Both the position numbers and the translations under genes were made by a program. Below the pieces are notes generated by a model. It ran no database searches, was not told the origin of the DNA, and saw only the letters and a program-made list of their open reading frames with translations. Source: an uncultured Actinomycetes bacterium (lineage in GTDB: Bacteria; Actinomycetota; Acidimicrobiia; Acidimicrobiales; Ilumatobacteraceae). Taken from it: a DNA stretch of 28,808 nucleotides. Where the stretch lies: positions 1-28,808 of the forward strand of contig CAIOHI010000313.1 of NCBI GenBank assembly GCA_903858075.1. Direction: 5' to 3'. This document shows, piece by piece, positions 1 through 8,178 of this stretch (within the stretch, counting starts at the first letter, position 1; the number at the start of each line of letters is the position of its first letter).

Positions 1-1039
1 CTGCCGCACGCGTATCGGCATACATGTTGTTCATGTCGTTTGCTGCAACACGATTGCCGTAACGCACGCCGTCGTAACGAGCAAGGTTGCTGCTCGCTTC
101 TGCAGGTGCAATGAGATAGTACGCAGTGAGCGCATACGACAACGAAGGAAGTTTGACATCAACAATTGTCGCGCCGGCTTTTTCGAGCGCAACAAATGCA
201 GCATCGAGGCGAGCAAGTACATCGGCATCGGCGCCTTCGGGCAAGTCGGCAACGCGACCAATGCGCATTCCTTCTACCCCGCGACCAAGTACCGACACTA
301 GAGAAGGAGCAGGCTTGGGAATGCTTGTGGAATCCATGGGGTCGTGCCCGGCAATGATTTCGGTAAGCAATGCTGCATCGGCAACGCTGTGCGAGAACGG
401 ACCAATTTGGTCGAGGCTGCTCGCGAAAGCAACTAACCCGTAACGGCTCACTAAACCATATGTTGGCTTCACGCCAACAACTCCGCATAGTGCAGCTGGT
501 TGACGAATGCTTCCGCCAGTATCGCTACCAAGAGAAACTGCTGCAAAACCTGCAGCTACTGCAGCAGCACTACCACCGCTACTTCCACCTGGAACACGCG
601 AGGTGTCGAGCGGGTTACGCGTAGGACCAAACGCAGAGTTTTCTGTACTGGAACCCATTGCGAATTCGTCGAGGTTTGTTTTACCAACGAACACTGCACC
701 CGCTGCAAAAAGTTTGTCGACAACGGTGGCGTTGTACGGGGGCTTCCAACCTTCAAGAATTTTTGACGAGCATGTTGTGGGAATGCCACGAGTACACATG
801 TTGTCTTTGAGAGCAATAGGAACACCGGCAAGTGGCCCAACATTTTCGCCACGGGCGATGCGTGCATCGAGGTCTGCAGCGCGCTCGCGAGCTTCTGCAC
901 TGGTGACCAAGTTGAAGGCGTGCACTTCTTCTTCGCGTTGGCCAATGCGTTGCAGATGCTCTTCGACAACAGATGCAGCAGACTGTGCGCCACTTGCAAC
1001 ATTTTGAGCTATGGATATTGCTGAAGTGAAGTTACTCAT
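1..1039 (-). CDS. gatA: Glutamyl/aspartyl-tRNA amidotransferase subunit A (3' part missing)
   Basis: GatA is the amidase subunit of the GatCAB complex. It releases ammonia from glutamine so that Glu-tRNA(Gln) or Asp-tRNA(Asn) can be amidated in the cytoplasm. The translated minus strand from the ATG at 1039 gives 346 residues of a family that is usually about 480-500 long, so the C-terminus lies beyond the left edge. The amidase-signature triad is visible: Lys78 in ALKDN, Ser153 in PGGSSGGS, and nucleophile Ser177 in GSDTGGSIRQP. The start overlaps the end of gatC by 8 bases, which implies translational coupling. gatB is not in the window and may lie further left. Identification is firm. Confidence 0.96.
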   Translation of the reverse strand, partial: MSNFTSAISIAQNVASGAQSAASVVEEHLQRIGQREEEVHAFNLVTSAEARERAADLDARIARGENVGPLAGVPIALKDNMCTRGIPTTCSSKILEGWKPPYNATVVDKLFAAGAVFVGKTNLDEFAMGSSTENSAFGPTRNPLDTSRVPGGSSGGSAAAVAAGFAAVSLGSDTGGSIRQPAALCGVVGVKPTYGLVSRYGLVAFASSLDQIGPFSHSVADAALLTEIIAGHDPMDSTSIPKPAPSLVSVLGRGVEGMRIGRVADLPEGADADVLARLDAAFVALEKAGATIVDVKLPSLSYALTAYYLIAPAEASSNLARYDGVRYGNRVAANDMNNMYADTRAA

Positions 1040-1334
1040 CTTCGCCTCCAGATGGTGGAACGCGGAAGCGACCTTGTTCGGCGGCAGGTGCTGCATTGAG
1101 CACTTCATCGCGGTCGAGGCAAGGCTGTTCAACATCGGCACGCAACACGTTGACGAGGGGGAACGGCTGGGTCATGGGCTGAACATCGGCAAGTTGCAAG
1201 TTGTCGATGTCGGCGAAATGATCGAGCATGCCGTCGAGTTGTTGCGTATAACGCTCTACATCGGCGGCTGAAATATTGAGGCGCGCCATACGTGCAACTT
1301 TGGCTACATCGGCGGCAGAGAGACGTTCAGACAC
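1032..1334 (-). CDS. gatC: Glutamyl/aspartyl-tRNA amidotransferase subunit C
   Basis: GatC is the small subunit that wraps around GatA and stabilises it within GatCAB. The 100-residue product has the usual length and the family pattern: an N-terminal helix with VAKVARMARL at about 10-19, then a region around 50-60 containing QPMTQPFPLVNVLRAD. The start is GTG. It lies only 11 bases after the stop of the crotonase-family gene and overlaps gatA by 8 bases at its other end. A T-A-N3-T hexamer eight bases upstream of the GTG could give gatCA its own nearly leaderless transcript in addition to readthrough from upstream. Confidence 0.95.
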   Translation of the reverse strand: MSERLSAADVAKVARMARLNISAADVERYTQQLDGMLDHFADIDNLQLADVQPMTQPFPLVNVLRADVEQPCLDRDEVLNAAPAAEQGRFRVPPSGGEDE

Positions 1335-1342
1335 AAGAGTGA

Positions 1343-1348
1343 ATGCTA
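1343..1348 (-). promoter_or_regulatory. Candidate -10 hexamer for gatCA
   Basis: TAGCAT on the minus strand ends eight bases before the GTG of gatC. Its first three bases are the TAG stop codon of the upstream crotonase-family gene. No convincing -35 is visible. The call rests on matching the spacing seen at other gene starts in the window. Confidence 0.4.
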
Positions 1349-2170
1349 CCGAGTAACGGGAGCAAATTGAGGTGGTCGCTTCTCCATGAAACTGGCGACT
1401 CCCTCTTTAAAATCGGGCCGCAACTTTGATTCTTCCATCAAAATAAGAGACCGTTGCTCAGAAGAACTCAGTGGTTGCGTAGCATCTGCATACACCTGTT
1501 CTTTCATCACTTTCATTGATGCTGGCGACACATTTGCTGCCAAGTCACTGGCGTAGGCAACTACGTGGGCGAGCAGTTGGTCGCCAGGAACGACTCCGTT
1601 GACCAACCCCATTTGATGTGCTTCCTCGGCAAGAAATACTCGACCACTCAACAACACATCGAGCGCATTTGCGGTGCCAACCAGACGCGGCAATAACCAA
1701 CTAATTCCGTATTCCGCAATGAGCCCTCGGCGCCCAAAAGCAGTGGTGAACTTTGCCCCAGCAGCAGCAAATCGAATATCACAGGTCAACGCCTGGACGA
1801 GACCGACACCGGCACATGCGCCGTTAATGGCAGCTATCACCGGCTTAGGAATGGTCGTTGTATATGAAGGCAATCGCAGTGGACTCACTGCTTCTGCTTT
1901 TGTCGCGGGATTCCCTGGCGCATCACCCATTGCTTTTAATCGGTTCATGTCTGCACCTGCGCAGAAACCTTTTCCCGCACCTGTTACAACAAGAACGCGC
2001 ACTTCATCATTTGCTACGCACTCGTCCATTAATTCGAAATAGCGCACGGCTATATCGCCGTTCCAGGCATTCAACCGGTCAGGACGGTTCAAGGTGAGTA
2101 ACGCGACGCCCGGAGCCGGGTGCGAGAGAAGAACTGTGTCGTTTACTGCAGAGTTATTGGAGGTCGCCAT
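1346..2170 (-). CDS. Enoyl-CoA hydratase/isomerase (crotonase) family protein
   Basis: This is a 274-residue crotonase-fold protein acting on an acyl-CoA thioester; the substrate is unknown. The fold is shown by LLTLNRPDRLNAW at about 24-36, the oxyanion-hole block GKGFCAGADM at 67-75, and the second block VIAAINGACAGVG at 111-123. Both glutamates of classical enoyl-CoA hydratase are absent: by alignment to the rat enzyme, Glu144 is Val125 and Glu164 is Phe145. A carboxylate instead sits at Glu153 in GLIAEYG, the position used by PaaG-type isomerases and 4-chlorobenzoyl-CoA dehalogenase, so isomerase chemistry is more likely than hydration. I start it at the ATG at 2170 because the longer frame only runs through lgt. 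It overlaps the end of lgt by 17 bases. Confidence 0.88.
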   Translation of the reverse strand: MATSNNSAVNDTVLLSHPAPGVALLTLNRPDRLNAWNGDIAVRYFELMDECVANDEVRVLVVTGAGKGFCAGADMNRLKAMGDAPGNPATKAEAVSPLRLPSYTTTIPKPVIAAINGACAGVGLVQALTCDIRFAAAGAKFTTAFGRRGLIAEYGISWLLPRLVGTANALDVLLSGRVFLAEEAHQMGLVNGVVPGDQLLAHVVAYASDLAANVSPASMKVMKEQVYADATQPLSSSEQRSLILMEESKLRPDFKEGVASFMEKRPPQFAPVTR

Positions 2171-3008
2171 AAGGAAGAACGTTAGACGGGTCAGGCTCGC
2201 TACGCCGATGCCAGAGCACCTCTTGAACCAAAAAGCCAATAGAAATGACAAAGACTGTCAGAGATACCCACTGATTGAGACGCAATCCACCCATTTGATG
2301 CGCGTCATCAATGCGCAGACCTTCAATGAAAAATCGCATCAAGGTGTACCCCGCGCAGTACACAAAAAAGAGTCGCCCAGGTCGTAGTGGGATTCTCTTA
2401 TCGACAACAAGCAACACCAAGCACAAAAGCGCACAACCGAGTGACTCGTAAAGAAAGGTTGGATGGAAAGTAGTACCCACAGGAAAGCCAGCACTCATCG
2501 TTTTGTCGGCGCTGATTTCAAGACCCCAAGGCAGCGTGGTCGGTTTTCCAAAGAGTTCCTGATTGAACCAATTTCCCCAGCGCCCAATTGCCTGACCAAT
2601 TGCTAACGCGGGTGCAGCGCAAGTAACAACGAGTAGTACCGGTAGCCCCTTGTGGCGAGTTGCCCACATACCTACAACAACGCCGAGCGCAATGCCACCC
2701 CATATGCCAAGGCCACCTTGCCATACCTTCACAATGTCGCCGTAGTTGTTTGAGAAACGTGACCAATCGGTGACTACGTGATACAGGCGAGCACCAATAA
2801 CGCCAGCAGGAACTGCCCACATTGCAATGGAGCCAATATCTTCACTTGTGCCAACGCCACGAGCTTCAACACGTTTACCAATGAGCCACACAGCGACCAC
2901 CACGCCAAGCGCAATCATGAGGCCATAGGCATTCATGCGCACAGGCCCGAGGTTCAATGTTCCCGTCGAGGGGCTCGGGATACTTGCCCAGATATGCAGA
3001 TGCGACAC
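2154..3008 (-). CDS. lgt: Prolipoprotein diacylglyceryl transferase
   Basis: Lgt is an integral membrane enzyme that moves a diacylglyceryl group from phosphatidylglycerol to the lipobox cysteine of prolipoproteins, the first step of lipoprotein maturation. The 284-residue product has about seven membrane segments and the Lgt signature GRWGNWFNQELFG at 142-154. It also has ARLYHVV with His77, HPTFLYES at 182-189 and RFFIEGLRID at 225-234. The start is GTG, four bases after the stop of the upstream hydrolase, so the two are very likely co-transcribed. The last enzyme of the same pathway, lnt, is also in the window but in a different operon on the other strand. No lspA is seen here. Confidence 0.97.
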   Translation of the reverse strand: MSHLHIWASIPSPSTGTLNLGPVRMNAYGLMIALGVVVAVWLIGKRVEARGVGTSEDIGSIAMWAVPAGVIGARLYHVVTDWSRFSNNYGDIVKVWQGGLGIWGGIALGVVVGMWATRHKGLPVLLVVTCAAPALAIGQAIGRWGNWFNQELFGKPTTLPWGLEISADKTMSAGFPVGTTFHPTFLYESLGCALLCLVLLVVDKRIPLRPGRLFFVYCAGYTLMRFFIEGLRIDDAHQMGGLRLNQWVSLTVFVISIGFLVQEVLWHRRSEPDPSNVLPYGDLQ

Positions 3009-3012
3009 TGAG

Positions 3013-3777
3013 TTAACTTTCCGCTACAGCAAAAGCGAAGTTGACTGCGCCTTCAAAGATGATTTGCTTATCGAAGTCCTGGGTAGCAACGTGATAACTG
3101 CGTTCTAGTTTCACCTGTTCAACGGGTCCACCGTACGTAGCAACAACGAAATCACTATCGGCTGGGCTGACCACATGGTCTTGAGTTGACGAAAAGAGCA
3201 ACAACGGTACTTTTATGTCTGGCAAGCGCAGCGCAAGTGGTTTTAAACCATCGGCAATGAACGAGAGCAGCGGACGAATGGGTGTGCCTGGATACGCGTT
3301 TTCCGTTGTGTCGGGGTCGGCGATATCGCTTCCAATACCCGGAATCACTTCAGTGCCCTCTGACAACATGCCTTCAATAGCACTCACTATTTCATCAGGC
3401 ATTGCCTGAGTAGCAGGATTCACGCAAACAATGCCAGAGATGCTTGGGTGCTGTGCGGCAAGCCACAACGTAAGTGTTCCGCCCATGGACAAACCCATGA
3501 CCACCACTTTTTCCACACGTAACGCCAACATGGCGTAAGCAGTATCGGCATCACGCAACCAATCGCTCCAGGTTGTGGGCAACATGTCTTCAACGTCGGT
3601 TCCGTGCCCAGCGAGGCGCGGCATCTCTACATGAAAGCCAGCCGAAGCACATGCCTCAGCGAGACCACGCATTGAACCAGGGTTGCCCGTAAAACCATGC
3701 ACCACCAAAACACCTGTGGTGAGAGTTCCTTGATGAGACCACGCTTCTGCACCAGCCATTACCTCATGAGTTGCCAT
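3013..3777 (-). CDS. Alpha/beta hydrolase, carboxylesterase/monoacylglycerol-lipase type
   Basis: A 254-residue soluble serine hydrolase. It shows the oxyanion strand VLVVHGFTGNP at 23-33, the nucleophile elbow GLSMGG with Ser97, the acid Asp200 in SSTQDHVV, and the base His229 in ERSYHV. Short length, HGFTG and the EMPRLAGHGT block at 51-60 fit the Est30/monoacylglycerol-lipase group of carboxylesterases, which cleave short to medium acyl esters; the natural substrate cannot be read from sequence. It is the first gene of the minus-strand run leading into lgt. A hexamer TACACT followed by exactly six bases and then the ATG suggests a leaderless mRNA. Confidence 0.88.
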   Translation of the reverse strand: MATHEVMAGAEAWSHQGTLTTGVLVVHGFTGNPGSMRGLAEACASAGFHVEMPRLAGHGTDVEDMLPTTWSDWLRDADTAYAMLALRVEKVVVMGLSMGGTLTLWLAAQHPSISGIVCVNPATQAMPDEIVSAIEGMLSEGTEVIPGIGSDIADPDTTENAYPGTPIRPLLSFIADGLKPLALRLPDIKVPLLLFSSTQDHVVSPADSDFVVATYGGPVEQVKLERSYHVATQDFDKQIIFEGAVNFAFAVAES

Positions 3778-3783
3778 GCCAAC

Positions 3784-3789
3784 AGTGTA
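3784..3789 (-). promoter_or_regulatory. -10 element of a leaderless promoter (hydrolase-lgt operon)
   Basis: TACACT on the minus strand is followed by six bases (GTTGGC) and then the ATG at 3777, placing the expected transcription start at or next to the A of the ATG. No Shine-Dalgarno sequence and no clear -35 are present. Confidence 0.6.
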
Positions 3790-3821
3790 GATCGTTCCGA
3801 TGATTGGCTCGCCTTCGTGTC

Positions 3822-3827
3822 TAGCCT
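3822..3827 (+). promoter_or_regulatory. -10 element of a leaderless promoter (M48 protease gene)
   Basis: TAGCCT is followed by AGAACT and then the ATG at 3834, so the spacing is again exactly six. It lies back to back with the opposite-strand element at 3784-3789 inside a 56-base divergent gap. Confidence 0.6.
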
Positions 3828-3833
3828 AGAACT

Positions 3834-4754
3834 ATGCGGCAACGAAGGAAATCGGTGGAATCATCTGCCTTCAGTGCCGTTATTCCTGTCATGGCACTTC
3901 TTCCGGCCTGGATTGTTTCGACGTCATTTTTCTGGTGGTGTTTCTCGCTTATTTTTTCGGTGAATTTTTTCGTTTTCCATTGTGTTGTTGCACTCGGTGC
4001 CGGTCTCATGTTTTTTCTTCCTGCGCAACGTCTCTTCGTAGTGAGACTCCTTGGTACGCGAACACCAAATGCACATGAAATGGAACGACTTGCCCCACTG
4101 ATAAAAATTGTTGCCCAAAGTGCTCGGTTGCATACGCCGCGATTCATTGTTGCAATTGACGAAAGCAACGACGTCAACGCCTTCGCTTGTGGTGGGCACA
4201 TACTTGTTGTCAGTTCATATGCCGTGCACCATCTCAGCGACGCTGAACTTACTGGTGTAGTCGCCCATGAAATGAGTCACCACCTTGGCGCTCATACCGT
4301 TGCATTATCAATAGGGCAATGGCTCAGTTTGCCCATCATTGCATGCGCGCGTCTGGGGTTCTTTCTACAAGGAACGGCACAACGCATTGAAAAATTTCTC
4401 GTAGAACGTCACCAGTATTTCCGCTTACCGAGCAAGATCATTACTTCTTTATTTGCTGCGATCGCTTGGATTTTTCAAGCTTCACTCGTGAGTGCCCACC
4501 TTTTAAACAACATCGTGGGAAAAAACGCCGAGTTTCAGGCCGACGCACGTGCAGTGTCACTTGGCTTTGGGAAACAGTTGTCCGCAGCACTTTCTCGATT
4601 CACTTTAAGCCATGAGAATTCGCAACATGATTCCCGCAAGCTCCGCTTGGAAAAAAAGGAATGGCACGAGAAGATCTTTTCGTCTCACCCAGAGGCCCGT
4701 ACCCGTATTGCTCGCATTGAAGCTCAACTTCGTACGCAACAACAACGCAGGTAG
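3834..4754 (+). CDS. M48-family (HtpX-like) membrane zinc metallopeptidase
   Basis: A 306-residue membrane protease of the M48/HtpX type, which degrades damaged or misfolded membrane proteins. Two hydrophobic stretches at about 12-30 and 32-62 anchor it. A third hydrophobic region follows the active site at about 155-180 and a fourth at 203-222. The zinc site is HEMSH with His145, Glu146 and His149, followed by a third ligand Glu233 in NAEFQAD. The C-terminus carries HPEARTRIARIEA, close to the HtpX tail motif. ACG-rich N-terminal charges (MRQRRK) fit an inside-positive start. The hemE GTG follows ten bases after the stop. I cannot tell a true HtpX from a BlaR-like M48 relative, but no partner regulator gene is adjacent. 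Confidence 0.9.
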   Translation: MRQRRKSVESSAFSAVIPVMALLPAWIVSTSFFWWCFSLIFSVNFFVFHCVVALGAGLMFFLPAQRLFVVRLLGTRTPNAHEMERLAPLIKIVAQSARLHTPRFIVAIDESNDVNAFACGGHILVVSSYAVHHLSDAELTGVVAHEMSHHLGAHTVALSIGQWLSLPIIACARLGFFLQGTAQRIEKFLVERHQYFRLPSKIITSLFAAIAWIFQASLVSAHLLNNIVGKNAEFQADARAVSLGFGKQLSAALSRFTLSHENSQHDSRKLRLEKKEWHEKIFSSHPEARTRIARIEAQLRTQQQRR

Positions 4755-4757
4755 CCT
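4752..4757 (+). promoter_or_regulatory. -10 element of a leaderless promoter for hemE
   Basis: TAGCCT, the same hexamer as upstream of the M48 gene, is followed by GTCGAG and the GTG of hemE at 4764. The TAG that begins the hexamer is the stop codon of the M48 gene, so terminating codon and promoter element are superposed. Confidence 0.55.
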
Positions 4758-4763
4758 GTCGAG

Positions 4764-5831
4764 GTGCAACCTCATTCTGGTCAACCCGATAGGGCTATTG
4801 AGGCCCCTTCTCCGTTTCTCGCAGCCGCCCGTGGCGAGCGCGCATCGCACACCCCTGTGTGGTTTATGCGTCAGGCTGGTCGCAGCCTTCCCGAATACCG
4901 TGCCTTGCGTGGCGAAGGCAGCATTTTAGATGCCATTAAAAACCCCGAGCTCGCTGCAGAATTTACATTGCAGCCCGTGCGGCGATACGGCGTCGACGCA
5001 GCAGTTCTTTACAGCGACATCGTTGTTTCTTCACATGCCGTTGGTTTCGGCATTGACGTAGCCCCTGGTACCGGCCCTGTCGCACCTACTCCCCTGCGCA
5101 CCAACGACGACCTGGCTCGACTACGTGCTCTTGAACCCGAAACAGACATGCACTACGTGATGGAAACAATTGACATGTTGGTGAAAGAACTTGAAGTACC
5201 GCTTCTTGGTTTTGCCGGTGCCCCGTTTACTGTTGCTAGCTACCTCATTGAAGGAAGGCCGAGCAGAACTTACGAAAACTCTTTTGCCATGATGCGCGGT
5301 AACGACGTGTTGTGGCACAGCGTGATGGAAAGACTCACACAACACGCTATTGCGCTCGTTTCTGCACAAATTCAACATGGCGCACAAGCATTTCAAATTT
5401 TTGATAGCTGGGTAGGCGCGTTAACGGTTGACGATTACAGGAAATATGTGCTTCCGCACACCAAAAATGTATTTACCGAATTATCTCGATTGCACCCAGA
5501 AGTTGCTGGCATCCATTTTGGAGTGAACTGTTCACACTTGCTTGAGGCAATGCACGAGGCAGGTGCTTCCATCATGGGCATCGACGCGACGATTACTCTG
5601 CAAGCCGTGCGCGAACGACTTGGGGCAAACGTTGTGCTTCAGGGAAACCTCAATACCGATCGTGTCCTTGAAGGCGCCGAGGCAGCAATTGCAGCAGCAG
5701 ACGAAGTACTGGCCAGCAATGCGCAACACCCAGGACATATTTTCAACCTTGGTCATGGTGTTACACCGCAGTGCAACCCCGATGTTCTCCACGCAATCGT
5801 GCAACATGTTCATGAAAGGACAGTGCAATGA
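4764..5831 (+). CDS. hemE: Uroporphyrinogen decarboxylase
   Basis: HemE decarboxylates the four acetate side chains of uroporphyrinogen III to give coproporphyrinogen III, in the cytoplasm. The 355-residue product has the family signature PVWFMRQAGRSLPEYR at 31-46 with Arg36 and Arg40, the catalytic Asp85 in LYSDI, and the second signature GFAGAPFTVASY at about 149-160. The GTG at 4764 is the only sensible start: the next Met is inside the substrate-binding signature. It is the first of five closely packed plus-strand genes and its last four bases (ATGA) overlap the start of hemH. Confidence 0.97.
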   Translation: MQPHSGQPDRAIEAPSPFLAAARGERASHTPVWFMRQAGRSLPEYRALRGEGSILDAIKNPELAAEFTLQPVRRYGVDAAVLYSDIVVSSHAVGFGIDVAPGTGPVAPTPLRTNDDLARLRALEPETDMHYVMETIDMLVKELEVPLLGFAGAPFTVASYLIEGRPSRTYENSFAMMRGNDVLWHSVMERLTQHAIALVSAQIQHGAQAFQIFDSWVGALTVDDYRKYVLPHTKNVFTELSRLHPEVAGIHFGVNCSHLLEAMHEAGASIMGIDATITLQAVRERLGANVVLQGNLNTDRVLEGAEAAIAAADEVLASNAQHPGHIFNLGHGVTPQCNPDVLHAIVQHVHERTVQ

Positions 5832-6751
5832 GCAACACAAAAACAGCAGTTCTTCTCATGGCATATGGAACCCCACGTAGTCGTGAAGAAATTTTGCCTT
5901 ACTACACCGACATTCGAAGAGGTCGCGTTCCCACCGATGAACAACTGAGCGACCTCACCGCGCGCTATGAGGCCATTGGTGGCTTGTCGCCCCTTGCTGC
6001 GCTCACCGAATCTCAGCGTGATGCATTGCAAACAGCGCTGAACAACATCGCTCCAGACACTTATCACGTTGCTTTAGGTCTGAAACACGCTGCGCCAATG
6101 ATTGAAGATGCAGTACAACAACTTGCAACTGAAGGTTTCACAAAAATTATCGCTCTCGTACTTGCCCCGCATTATTCTTCATTCAGCATTGGCCAATACA
6201 TCGGTCGCGCAACAGAAGCAGCAACACCTCACGGCATTTCTGTTATAGGCATAACAAGCTGGGCCACCGAAGAAGCATTCATTGCGTTTCTCGCAGCCGA
6301 CATGTCTGCAAAATTGGCGTCAATGCCCGCCAACACCCATGTGCTATTCACTGCCCATTCGCTTCCTCAACGCATTATTGATGCCGGCGACCCATACCCC
6401 GCCGAGTTGCGGTCAACCGCTGTTGCAGTTGCGGCAAAACTAGGACTCGAAGAAAACACTCAGTGGTCAATTGCCTGGCAATCTGCTGGTCGCACCCCAG
6501 AACCTTGGATTGGTCCCGACATTCTTGACGTCATTGATGCACTTGCTGCACAAACGACTCCTGCCGCAGGCGTACTCGTGAGTGCATGTGGCTTCGTGGC
6601 AGATCACCTTGAAGTACTTTTTGACCTCGATATTGAGGCCTTGCATCGTGCTCAGCAACATGGGCTCGCATTTGCGCGAACAGAATGCGTGAATGACAAT
6701 GGATCAATAATGAATGCACTTGCTCACCGCGTGCATGCAGCCAACCAATGA
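5828..6751 (+). CDS. hemH: Ferrochelatase, probably coproporphyrin III ferrochelatase (CpfC)
   Basis: Inserts ferrous iron into a porphyrin. The 307-residue length, the order next to hemE and hemY, and Tyr13 in LLMAYGTP (the axial tyrosine of the Bacillus enzyme) point to the Gram-positive coproporphyrin-dependent route, where coproporphyrin III is the substrate. The catalytic pair is visible: His177 in FTAHSLP and Glu262 in GFVADHLEVLFD. Other conserved blocks are LAPHYSSFSIGQY at 112-124 and WQSAGRTPEPW at 217-227. Only a lone cysteine (Cys253) lies near the C-terminal region, so I see no support for the [2Fe-2S] cluster of some actinobacterial ferrochelatases. The final HemQ decarboxylase gene is not in this window. 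Confidence 0.94.
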   Translation: MSNTKTAVLLMAYGTPRSREEILPYYTDIRRGRVPTDEQLSDLTARYEAIGGLSPLAALTESQRDALQTALNNIAPDTYHVALGLKHAAPMIEDAVQQLATEGFTKIIALVLAPHYSSFSIGQYIGRATEAATPHGISVIGITSWATEEAFIAFLAADMSAKLASMPANTHVLFTAHSLPQRIIDAGDPYPAELRSTAVAVAAKLGLEENTQWSIAWQSAGRTPEPWIGPDILDVIDALAAQTTPAAGVLVSACGFVADHLEVLFDLDIEALHRAQQHGLAFARTECVNDNGSIMNALAHRVHAANQ

Positions 6752-6762
6752 ATTAAGGCAAA

Positions 6763-8178
6763 ATGCCAGAAGAATCCGTCTCTGCAGAACATCATGTAGT
6801 CATTATTGGCGCTGGTATTACCGGCCTGTCTTGTGCTCATTCACTTCTCACTGCAGCGCCACATCTTCGCGTCACGCTTCTTGAATCTCAACCCACAACA
6901 GGTGGCGTTATTCGCACATCTCCTTTTGCGGGTCTGCCTCATGTCGATGAAGGTGCCGACGCATTTCTGTTACGTGTGCCCTTTGCTGCTCAACTAGCAA
7001 AAGATGTTGGGCTAGGTAGCCAACTCACTTCGCCATCGTCTGGGCACGCTTCTGTATGGCGCAATGGTTTACATCGGCTACCTGCCGGACTCCTGCTTGG
7101 TGTACCCACACAACTTTCCTCGCTCGCTACTTCACGGCTTATTTCGCCTCTAGGAAAATTACGTGCTGCGCTCGACCTTGTGTTGCCACGCACTTCTGTT
7201 GCAAGCGACTCCATTGGTGCTTATATGCGTCGACGCTTTGGCAATGAAGTACACAACATGCTCATTGACCCACTTGTGGGCAGCATCTACGCAGCCGACA
7301 CCGATCACTTCTCACTCGAGATGGTTCCGCAATTGAGTGCTCTCGCGTCAAGCAGTCGCAGTGTTTTACTCACTGCTCGTCGCATGCCCAAACCAACAGC
7401 CGAAGTTGCTGCTACTCCTATTTTTGGAGCTCCTCTTGCTGGTATGGGTTCCTTAACTAAGGCAACCCAAGAGGCCGTTGAAAAACTTGGTGGCACCATT
7501 CGTCTGAATGCGCATGTTTCTTCGGTCGAGCCCGGTTCTAGCAATGGGAAATACTCTGTTCACTTCACTGCAAATGGCGCAAGTGAGACCCTTACCGCCA
7601 ACCACGTTGTTGTGTGCTCGCCCGCCAAACATTCAGCTGGCTTTTTTACAGAGTCAGCACCACAAGTTTCACAACTCCTTGCGCAAAGTTCACATGCTTC
7701 TGTAGTCATGGTTGCACTTGCGGTGCCCAAAGCATCTCTTCCGCCAACGGCCACCGGTAGCGGATACTTAGTGCCGAAGCCTGAGCAAAGGTTTATTACA
7801 GCGGTTTCCTTTGCGTCTCAAAAATGGGCGCACTTGAACACCACTGATTCAGCAATTCTGCGTGTGTCACTTGGTAGAGATGGAATGCCCCTTCATGAAC
7901 ACTCCGATGAAGAATTAACTTCCTTCGTTCTTGCCGATATCAAGCGTCATCTTCTCGTTGATCTTGAACCAACAGCACTACGAATTACCCGTTGGAAAGA
8001 AAGCTTTCCTCAGTATCGCCCGCACCATGTTGCCCATGTTGAGCATCTGGAAAAACACTTAGCTGAAAAAATGCCACAAGTGCTCTTAGCAGGAGCGAGT
8101 TTCAGAGGAATTGGCGTTCCGTCATGCGTGCAGCAAGGCGTCGTGAGTGCCCAGAAAATTATTTCGAGTCTCCAATGA
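6763..8178 (+). CDS. hemY: Coproporphyrinogen III / protoporphyrinogen oxidase (HemY/CgoX)
   Basis: An FAD enzyme of 471 residues that oxidises the porphyrinogen ring by six electrons. The dinucleotide-binding motif VIIGAGITGLSCA is at 13-25 with the ribose-binding Glu41, followed by TGGVIRT at 46-52 and VDEGADAFLLR at 61-71, all typical of the HemY family. The C-terminal flavin block has LLAGASFRGIGVPSCV. With hemE and hemH immediately upstream it most likely acts as CgoX, making coproporphyrin III for CpfC. The start has an upstream AAGG eight bases away. Its stop overlaps the sortase start by four bases (ATGA). Confidence 0.95.
   Translation: MPEESVSAEHHVVIIGAGITGLSCAHSLLTAAPHLRVTLLESQPTTGGVIRTSPFAGLPHVDEGADAFLLRVPFAAQLAKDVGLGSQLTSPSSGHASVWRNGLHRLPAGLLLGVPTQLSSLATSRLISPLGKLRAALDLVLPRTSVASDSIGAYMRRRFGNEVHNMLIDPLVGSIYAADTDHFSLEMVPQLSALASSSRSVLLTARRMPKPTAEVAATPIFGAPLAGMGSLTKATQEAVEKLGGTIRLNAHVSSVEPGSSNGKYSVHFTANGASETLTANHVVVCSPAKHSAGFFTESAPQVSQLLAQSSHASVVMVALAVPKASLPPTATGSGYLVPKPEQRFITAVSFASQKWAHLNTTDSAILRVSLGRDGMPLHEHSDEELTSFVLADIKRHLLVDLEPTALRITRWKESFPQYRPHHVAHVEHLEKHLAEKMPQVLLAGASFRGIGVPSCVQQGVVSAQKIISSLQ

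Noticed and set aside
556..1002. Long open frames overlapping the gatA region in other frames, on both strands
   Set aside because: Their translations are low-complexity or lack any family pattern, while the gatA frame carries the full amidase signature.
2171..2251. 27-residue N-terminal extension of the crotonase-family protein
   Set aside because: It lies inside lgt in another frame; the family N-terminus matches a start at 2170.
8124..8174. Upstream start for the sortase inside hemY
   Set aside because: It would put charged residues ahead of the signal segment; the ATGA overlap at 8175 matches the style of the operon.
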